From contig CM060107.1 of NCBI GenBank assembly GCA_030522415.1, positions 24,060,571-24,124,570 of the forward strand: a stretch of 64,000 nt of DNA, given 5' to 3'. The translations under genes and the position numbers were made by a program. This DNA is from Channallabes apus. Taxonomy: Eukaryota; Chordata; Actinopteri; Siluriformes; Clariidae. This document shows, one piece after another, positions 58,298 to 64,000 of this stretch. The first letter of the stretch is position 1. The number at the start of each line of letters is the position of its first letter. The notes under the pieces are model-generated. The model ran no database searches. It was not told the DNA's origin and saw only the letters and a list, made by a program, of their open reading frames with translations.

Positions 58298-59806
58298 ATG
58301 AGAAATCAATTCCAACAACACCCCAAAGTAATCTGGGTGGCCTTAGGAGTAATAATAGTTATGGTTATCCTGATATGCTTTACTGAGAACACTGAGAGAA
58401 ACGGACATGATAAAATCTATTTAACAAACTCAAGCCACATGCATTTAACTAGAATAAAGAGAAAAGACAGCATGATAAAAAGGCATAACGCTAATCTCAA
58501 TAGATGTGTTGGGAATTGGGGATGTGCTCTATCATTAGACATTGCTGATAATATGACAGATATACACAATGGCTCGTGCTGGATATGCCATGCCATGTCC
58601 TCGAGCTGGGTAGCATTGCCCCTTAATAATGTCACAGCAGCAGAAGCAAATGCAGACAACACGTCTTGTATCATACCGATAACCACCGTGGCCATCTTAC
58701 AGATATCTGCATACTACAAACAAACAGGGAGGCCAAACTTAGCAGTCCCTGGGTGTAATTATTCCAATAATCTATGTTTTGACGCGACAGGGAGCTATTG
58801 TTCCCCATTGCCTGTTAAGAAATATGAAGACAATTCTACTTATATGGTCCCTTGGCAAAAAGGAGACACTTGCGTTGTGCAAGATCAAAAGGAAAATGGG
58901 GAACCTGACTTAGGATGGTCTGAGTGCACCACTTACGTTCGTATAACCAATCGTTCAAAAGGTAGGTCACCTAAATGTAGTATAGATGGTAATTATTTTC
59001 CAAATGATGGTAGTTGTCCGTTCATAGAACTATCGTCAACAAACACAGTAATGTGGGTGTGTGGGTTAAACGCATATGTGACCTTACCTAGTTATTTCAA
59101 TTGGACAGGCTCATGTTATCCTGCATATGTAACTCCTAGTGTGTCAGTACACACAGAAAATCCGTGGGGGCCACGGATGTTAGAAAATAGACGAAAAAGA
59201 GATATCCCTATTAAATTTCATGGTTACACTTTAGGAGACCCGTGGACTAGCCCAGGAGTAAATGTAGGCTGGTCACTCTTCCTCGGCGGAGGAACAACTG
59301 TAGCCCTAAACAAGGTAAATGGTTTAGCATACATGTTACTGATACTAAAAAATGACACCGTAAATGCCTTGCAGTTAGTAAATGATGAACTTAAGCAGGT
59401 TAGAGAGATCACAATTCAAAATAGAATGGCTCTGGATATTTTACTGGCCGAGAGAGGTGGCGTGTGTAAAGTTCTAAACACCTCTTGTTGTTTTTATATT
59501 CCTGACAATCATCAGAATATCAGTAACATCATAAACCACATGAAGAAGGCTTTGCAACCACCTCCCCAAGTAGAGTCTTGGATCTCGTGGTTAACGCAAT
59601 TGTGGGGAGGCTGGGGTTATTGGCTGGTTTATAGTGTTTTACCAATCGGGATTATGATCTTGTTAGGCCTCTGTATAACACCCTGTATTTGCAGATGTAT
59701 ACAGGGACTAGTTCTGAACACAGTAAAATATCAAATGTTAAGACAGACTGACAACATAGAATGTAAACCGGACTGGGAATATTATTTTGTACAGACAAAT
59801 ATCTGA
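58298..59806 (+). CDS. env: Retrovirus copy 2 env, open frame with foreign C-terminus
   Basis: 502 residues from ATG 58298. A hydrophobic signal-like segment lies at about residues 12-28. The surface subunit has a CWIC motif (about residue 94) and many NxS/T sites. The furin-type site RRKR is near residue 299. The transmembrane subunit has a glycine-rich hydrophobic stretch, a helical region, CX6CC (CKVLNTSCC) and an anchor near residues 450-475. CWIC plus CX6CC fits a covalently linked gamma-type envelope. The last 10 or so codons are read from flanking DNA because the retrovirus is cut at 59779. Whether it is expressed or fusogenic cannot be told. Confidence 0.85.
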   Translation: MRNQFQQHPKVIWVALGVIIVMVILICFTENTERNGHDKIYLTNSSHMHLTRIKRKDSMIKRHNANLNRCVGNWGCALSLDIADNMTDIHNGSCWICHAMSSSWVALPLNNVTAAEANADNTSCIIPITTVAILQISAYYKQTGRPNLAVPGCNYSNNLCFDATGSYCSPLPVKKYEDNSTYMVPWQKGDTCVVQDQKENGEPDLGWSECTTYVRITNRSKGRSPKCSIDGNYFPNDGSCPFIELSSTNTVMWVCGLNAYVTLPSYFNWTGSCYPAYVTPSVSVHTENPWGPRMLENRRKRDIPIKFHGYTLGDPWTSPGVNVGWSLFLGGGTTVALNKVNGLAYMLLILKNDTVNALQLVNDELKQVREITIQNRMALDILLAERGGVCKVLNTSCCFYIPDNHQNISNIINHMKKALQPPPQVESWISWLTQLWGGWGYWLVYSVLPIGIMILLGLCITPCICRCIQGLVLNTVKYQMLRQTDNIECKPDWEYYFVQTNI

Positions 59807-60256
59807 AAAAAAAAACAGTTTTTTTTTTTACGACGAATCTCTCAAAAATAGTAAGATGTATTTTGGTTTTATACTGCAAACGAAAAACGAATCCAGAGCC
59901 TGTAATTATATTGCATAACTATTATTTTGCACAAATACTGTAAATCTCTGAATAAAACAATGATATTTTATTCACAAATGTAAGACAATATTTGCTCGCA
60001 CTTCGTCTGGCACTGAAACAAAATATAATGTAATGAGAGGCCCCGATTATACTGCATACATCTTTTTTATTGATTTATTTTTTATTATCTATTCTGGAAG
60101 TTTGCTCTATTTGTTTTAGTTATTTCTATATTTAAATCTTGATGTCTTAAACTCTAACAACTGTAACTATTGTCGAAATAAAAATTTTTTAAAAGCCCTA
60201 GTGCTGTTGTTTGTGCTGTTTTCTTTAATAATAACACTAAACAGATAAAAACAGTG
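59780..60256. other. Core of copy 3 after the retrovirus
   Basis: Continues the duplicated block interrupted at 50940 (AATATTATTTTGTACAGACA). It then holds the third unit of the GATGTCTTAAACTCTAACAA block. No gene. Confidence 0.65.
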
Positions 60257-60900
60257 TGTAAGTGCCATATCGCACTTGTTATGAATTTGTTGTTGTGTTT
60301 ATTTTATTTTATTTTATTTGCTGTTATTTCATTTATTCTACCTTGTTCTATTCATTAGTAAAGCATTAAGCATTAAGTTTGTTACATAAGCTTTATATTT
60401 CTTAGTCATGCGTCATAAGTTGACAATCGTAAGTTGGTCTGTGATGTCATTCTACTATTACATGCATTTGTGTGACTGTCATATGCTAGAAAGCTCAGTA
60501 TAGATTTGGAAGGCTATGGAAACACAAGTTTTTGACCGTCAGCTAGTGAGAGCTCCCGGTAAGCTAGAAATGTAAAATACAGCAACGAGGTTGTTGTAAC
60601 CGTAAGCTAACGTAAGCTGGGAATGTAAGAAACAACAAGAGTGTTGTTAGATACCCAAGCCAAGATTGTAATCTACAAGATACAGCAAACAGGTTGTTGT
60701 AAAAGTCAGAGATTTGCAAGATGCAGCAACTGGTGTCTGTAATAACAGTGGATTTACTCAAGACGACTGTATGAAGTGTTGATTCTTTGATGCTGACAAA
60801 TAAACGACAAAAGACAAAGAGATCGGACTTCTGTCATGTGAGTGAAACTTTAAGACATTAGCTACGCGTCAAAACTAGTGAAATAAGCCAACCGCATCTA
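60257..60900 (+). mobile_element. Solo BEL/Pao LTR
   Basis: It runs TGTAAGTGCCATATC to CCGCATCTA and is similar to the LTR at 2045-2703. CAGTG precedes and CAGAG follows. The same locus without insertion exists at about 50640-50665 (AAAACAGAGAGTCTG), so CAGAG is the target and the left copy has one change. No internal BEL sequence remains, so it formed by LTR-LTR recombination. Confidence 0.9.
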
Positions 60901-61216
60901 CACAGAGAGTCTGTCTAAACAAAATGAAACCAATGTTTTCTAACTCATATTTTTTGTATTTATAGTTTTTCATGTTTGTTGGATGTGTAAATTATCATAA
61001 TTGTAGTATTACTTCGCTACAACATATTGTTTTGACTTTATTATGACTTAAGCTCTGAATATATTTAAAAACCGATACGACGGAAAATGTCAATTTGCGC
61101 CACCTGGCGGTCATTTCACGAATTATTTTGAAATGCTCCTGGTTTATTTTGGCCGCTGCCGCGTTTCCACGGCGGTGAGTGCGACGGTAATGAGCAGTCT
61201 GGTTGTCACACCACTG
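60901..61216. other. Right end of copy 3
   Basis: Shares AAATTATC, GCGCCACCTGGCGG and TTTATTTTGGCCGCTG blocks with the right end of copy 2 and the left end of copy 1. No coding frame. Confidence 0.75.
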
Positions 61217-61259
61217 TAGGAATGCTCTCCCATTCTTGTCTAATACAGGCCTCTAATTG

Positions 61260-62140
61260 TTAAATCGTCTTGGGCCTTCTTTGTCGCACCTTCCTCTTTA
61301 TGATGCGCCAAATGTTCTCTATAGGGGAAAGATCTGGACTGCAGACTGGCCATTTCAGTACCCGGATCCTTCTCCTACGCAGCCATGATGTTGTGATTGG
61401 TGCAGAATGTGGTCTGGCATTATCTTGTTGAAAAATGCAAGGTCTTCCCTGAAAGAGATGACTAGATGTTGTTCTAGAACCTGAATATATTTTTCTGCAT
61501 TGATGGTGCCTTTCCAGACATGCAAGCTGCCCATGCCACACGCACTCATGCAACCCCATACCATCAGAGATGCAGGCTTCTGAACTGAGCGTTGATAACA
61601 ACTTGGGTTGTCCTTGTCCTCTTTGGTCCGGATCACAGGGCGTCCCACATTTCCAACAAGAATTTCGAATCGTGACTCGTCTGACCACAGAACAGTCTTC
61701 CATTTTGCCACACTCCATTTTAAATGATCCCTGGCTCAATGAAAACGCCTGTGCTTGTGGATCTTGCTTAGAAATGGCTTCTTCTTTGCACTGTAGAGTT
61801 TCAGCTGGCAACGGCGGATGGCACGGTGGATTGTGTTCACTGACAATGGTTTCTGGAAGTATTCCTGAGCCCATTCTGTGATTTCCTTTACAGTAGCATT
61901 CCTGTTTGTGGTGCAGTGTCGTTTAAGGGCCCGGAGATCATGGGCATCCAGTATGGTTTTACGCCCTTGCCCCTTAAGCACAGAGATTGTTCCAGATTCT
62001 CTGAATCCTTGGATGATATTATGCACAGTTGATGATGATAACTGCAAAGTCTTTGCAATTTTTCGCTGGGTAACACCTTTCTGATATTGCTCCACTATCT
62101 TTCTGCGCAACATTGTGGGAATTGGTGATCCTCTACCCAT
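61260..62140 (-). pseudogene. Tc1-like DD34E transposase, two frameshifts
   Basis: The frame from ATG 62140 (MGRGSPIPTMLRRKI) gives the helix-turn-helix pair with KGVTQRKIAKTLQLSSSTVH and a second unit LSVNTIHRAIRR. After a frame change near 61740 comes the first Asp in [11 protein letters not shown] and [10 protein letters not shown]. After another near 61440 comes the second Asp in FQQDNARPH and the Glu in SPDLSPIENIWRIIKRKV. All catalytic residues are visible but not in one frame, so the gene is dead. Confidence 0.9.
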
Positions 62141-62639
62141 CTTGGCTTCTGAGAGACACTGCCACTCTGAGAAGCTCTTTTTATACCCAATCATCATGTT
62201 GCCAATTAACCTAATTACTGTTAATTGGTCTTCCAGCTGTTTGTTATGCTCAAATTTACTTTTTCCAGCCTCTTATTGCTATTTGTCCCAACTTTTTTGG
62301 GATTTGTTGACACCGTGAAATTTGGAATCAACATATTTTTCCTTTAAAATTATAAATTTTCTCGGATTAAACTTTTGATCTGTCATCTATGTTCTATTCT
62401 GAATAAAATATTGACATTTGCCATCTCCACATCACTGCATTCGGTTTTTATTCACAATTTGTTTAGTGTCCCAACTTTTTTGGAATCTGGTTTGTAATAT
62501 TTCAAGTGCTAGGCAGAGGTAACAATTATAAACAATATTATAAGAATACTTTAAAGAAAGTACATGCTTGTAAAATAGCCTAAAGATGGCGTTTTGTTTT
62601 TTCCAGGGCAATATTGATTCAATATAACATTTCACTTAC

Positions 62640-62860
62640 AGTGGGAGCCACGTCAAACAGCCGCCTGGAGCATGACAGCTCCATGGCAGGATCATGAAGG
62701 GTTAATGGACGCTTCGTGCATGGAATGTGATCCCCCGCGATGACGCAGTTAACAATGCCCCGCCCCATAAACGCCCCCATGCACTTTCTAAAAAGATGGT
62801 TGCAATGCCGTATAATTCCGCCAGTTGGAGCATTGACTGGCACAGTTAACTGCAGTATCC
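62640..62860 (-). pseudogene. Possible internal exon of Harbinger 2 transposase
   Basis: On the minus strand a frame reads GIVNCVIAGDHIP, which loosely resembles the region of the first catalytic Asp in HARBI1 proteins, with the Asp displaced. It is followed by a GTAAGT donor at about 62634. Its strand and place, across the Tc1 from the last exon at 35785, fit. The match is weak and could be chance. Confidence 0.3.
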
Positions 62861-63683
62861 AGGAAAACCAATACTGTATCTTTAATATACAGACAGTTCT
62901 TGTATTGTCAACATAGTTTCATGAATAGATGACGTGGTAAAAAAACAACAACAAACCGATTAATAAAACAGATTTGTTAAATCACTCAATACACAACCCA
63001 TGATGATTATGCTATTTATTATTTAATAATGACTTAATAAAATTAGTTAGTGAAATATTTTTAAGACATCCTGAAATGATCCTTAAAGACACGGTAGCGT
63101 CTGTAATTTGTTTATACCGATCATTGTAGGTACGGAATAAAAACGCGGGCTATGTACAGTATTTTACATTACTGTGTATTTTACCTCGTTCCATTTAATA
63201 TACTGATAGATAATATTTTGCTGCAAAATAAAGCTCAAAATGTAATGCCTGCTTGGGTTTGTTTTCGTTATATTTTTGATGATGTTTTCGCTGATTTTTT
63301 TTTTTCACTGATAGTCAACAAGTGGCAGAAGAAAGGCAATTAATGGCGCATGCAACCTGGAATAAATATCTGCCGATATGGATCAGTATTTCTTTAGTCA
63401 TTTAATCATGCATAATGCTCCCCCGTCAAAAAATCTGATGGGGCATTAATCACTTCTCACAACTGTGAATGGATGTGGCAGCAGAGACAGATTAATTCCA
63501 CATAAACACTTGGAAACAATAGTAAAAAAGTTCCAGAGGGTTAGCGCATGTTATACTAATGCATTTTTACTGATTTTTTACTGCTTATATTTAGATTGGT
63601 TTTACGCAATTTCGTGTGTGTGTGTGTGTGTGTGTGAGTGTGCATGAGAGAGAGGCTACTCTGACAAGAGCAACTTCCGTGTG
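62861..63683. other. Unassigned stretch
   Basis: AT-rich, no gene recognised. It contains the first unit of a direct repeat (63235-63415) and a GT microsatellite (63617-63638). Confidence 0.5.
63235..63415 (+). repeat. Direct repeat, first unit
   Basis: Blocks CTTGGGTTTG, TTTCGTTATATTTTTGATG, TTTTCGCTGA and ATGGATCAGTATTTCTTTAG (with small changes) recur in the same order at 63826-64000. The second unit is cut by the window edge. Confidence 0.85.
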
Positions 63684-63822
63684 GCTCCCGTGGTGCAATC
63701 GTTAGCGCGTGATGCTTATAAAGCGGTCCAGGTGAAGCAATGCGAGTTCGAGTCTCACCTAAAGCACCCAAAGCATTTTACTGCATATCGCACTGTGTAT
63801 GTGACAAATAAAATTTTTATTT
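63684..63822 (+). mobile_element. tRNA-Ile(TAT)-headed SINE or retropseudogene
   Basis: The head GTGGTGCAATCGTTAGCGCG and anticodon region CTTATAAAG resemble an intron-containing tRNA-Ile with a TAT anticodon. The T-arm GAGTTCGAGTCTC follows. The D loop lacks one G and the acceptor 3' strand (TAAAGC) no longer pairs, so it is not functional. It runs on into a tail, CACTGTGTATGTGACAAATA then AAATTTTTATTTG, typical of LINE 3' ends. That makes a short SINE more likely than a tRNA gene. Confidence 0.6.
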
Positions 63823-63825
63823 GAA

Positions 63826-64000
63826 AGTAAAGGTTAAAATTTAACTTCTACTTGGGTTTGATTTCGTTATATTTTTGATGTTTTCGCTGATAGTAAAATT
63901 GGCATAACAAATTGATTAATGGCGCATAATATCTGGAACAAATATCTGTCCATACGGATCAGTATTTCTTTAGTCATTTAACCAGCATAACGTCCTACAT
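63826..64000 (+). repeat. Direct repeat, second unit (cut by window edge)
   Basis: Second unit of the repeat at 63235-63415. Confidence 0.85.

Larger units (their letters stand above)
50941..59779 (+). mobile_element. Endogenous retrovirus copy 2 (class I), 3' LTR lost
   Basis: 5' LTR, leader, gag, pol and env lie in the usual order. It entered a block whose uninterrupted form is present at about 48670 (ATTATATTGCATAAATATTA). At 59779 the retrovirus stops inside env and joins that flanking block directly, so the end of env, the 3' untranslated part and the 3' LTR are deleted. It is otherwise better preserved than copy 1. Confidence 0.9.
36170..61216 (-). mobile_element. TA-target DNA element with CAGTGG ends, copy 3, full of later insertions
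   Basis: The left end is CAGTGGGTGCACAGGCAGTA with the TTTTACCACTGAGTGGCGC block. The right end, inverted, is CAGTGGTGTGACAACCAG with the GCGCCACCTGGCGGTCATTT and TTTATTTTGGCCGCTG blocks. TA flanks both ends inside the Tc1. Total length is 25 kb, but subtracting the CACTCT element, the plus-strand retrovirus and the solo LTR leaves about 5.8 kb, similar to copies 1 and 2. The core shares GGTGAGAACAGCTG (about 47850) and TAGTGCTGTTGTTTG blocks with copy 2. I find no tRNA-like module in this copy. Confidence 0.8.
35863..62494 (-). mobile_element. Tc1-like transposon, split by a 25 kb insertion
   Basis: The left end starts CAAACCAGATTCCAAAAAGG and the right end is the inverse, with TA duplications at 35861-35862 and 62495-62496. 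Inside are the second inverted motifs (CCCAAAAAAGTTGGGAC at 36055 and GTCCCAACTTTTTTGGG at 62285). The sequence breaks at TTTAGAAATA (36169) and resumes TAGGAATGCTCTCCC (61217). Without copy 3 of the TA element it is about 1.58 kb, the normal Tc1 length. Confidence 0.92.

Noticed and set aside
58298..59806. Domesticated (syncytin-like) host envelope gene
   Set aside because: The open frame is explained by a recent insertion. Nothing in the sequence shows selection or a host promoter, so only the odd C-terminus is reported.
36170..61216. A single giant 25 kb cargo-carrying transposon
   Set aside because: Nearly all the extra length is explained by separately bounded insertions (CACTCT element, retroviruses, solo LTR). 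The net element is about 5.8 kb like its relatives.
1..64000. CRISPR arrays, bacterial operons, rRNA genes
   Set aside because: No regularly spaced identical repeats, no bacterial gene organisation and no rRNA-like stretch were seen. Introns and the element families show a eukaryotic genome.

Overview
The window looks like teleost fish DNA made almost entirely of transposable elements. The evidence is the combination of families present: BEL/Pao, a Gmr1-type Ty3/gypsy element, L2- and CR1/Rex1-like LINEs, a Tc1-like transposon, PIF/Harbinger transposons, tRNA-headed SINEs and class I endogenous retroviruses. I recognise no host protein gene. The species cannot be named from the sequence. Most of the long open frames belong to mobile elements, and the elements sit inside one another like nested boxes. 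Insertion borders can be placed from target-site duplications (TSDs) and, in two places, from an uninterrupted copy of the target elsewhere in the window.

Layout: (1) 1-2703 is a broken BEL/Pao element on the minus strand, running off the left edge. (2) 3522-13731 is one SINE, split by copy 1 of a TA-targeting DNA element (3732-13602), which is itself split by a complete Harbinger transposon (5993-10944). (3) 14057-33558 is a Gmr1-type gypsy element. Its 5' LTR holds an L2-like LINE on the minus strand (14187-27195), which holds a 5'-truncated CR1/Rex1-like LINE on the plus strand (17761-25783), which holds copy 2 of the TA element (20302-25734). (4) About 34277-35785, perhaps resuming near 62640, is a second, decayed Harbinger. 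It is split by a Tc1-like transposon (35863-62494), which is split by copy 3 of the TA element (36170-61216). Copy 3 contains a 2 kb CACTCT-ended element (37784-47578) carrying a minus-strand endogenous retrovirus (38226-45987), a second retrovirus on the plus strand (50941-59779) and a solo BEL LTR (60257-60900). (5) 62497-64000 is mostly unassigned and ends with a tRNA-Ile-like SINE between two direct repeats.

The most unusual item is the TA element. Its three copies share ends beginning CAGTGG, a TA target duplication, one distinctive left and one distinctive right subterminal block, and a net size near 5 kb once later insertions are removed. Two copies carry tRNA-like modules with intact-looking RNA polymerase III A and B boxes, arranged in inverted arms. 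I see no transposase in any copy. Copy 1 is close to one long inverted repeat.

Genes that may still be whole are few: the three-exon Harbinger transposase (9113-10774), the L2 ORF1 esterase (26193-27098), and the gag and env frames of the plus-strand retrovirus. The two retrovirus copies show a gag frame, one stop codon and an in-frame pol, as in gammaretrovirus-like elements. One has almost identical LTRs around a ruined interior. The other has lost its 3' LTR and its env frame now ends in flanking DNA. All similarity statements come from reading and comparing by eye; no database search or alignment was run.
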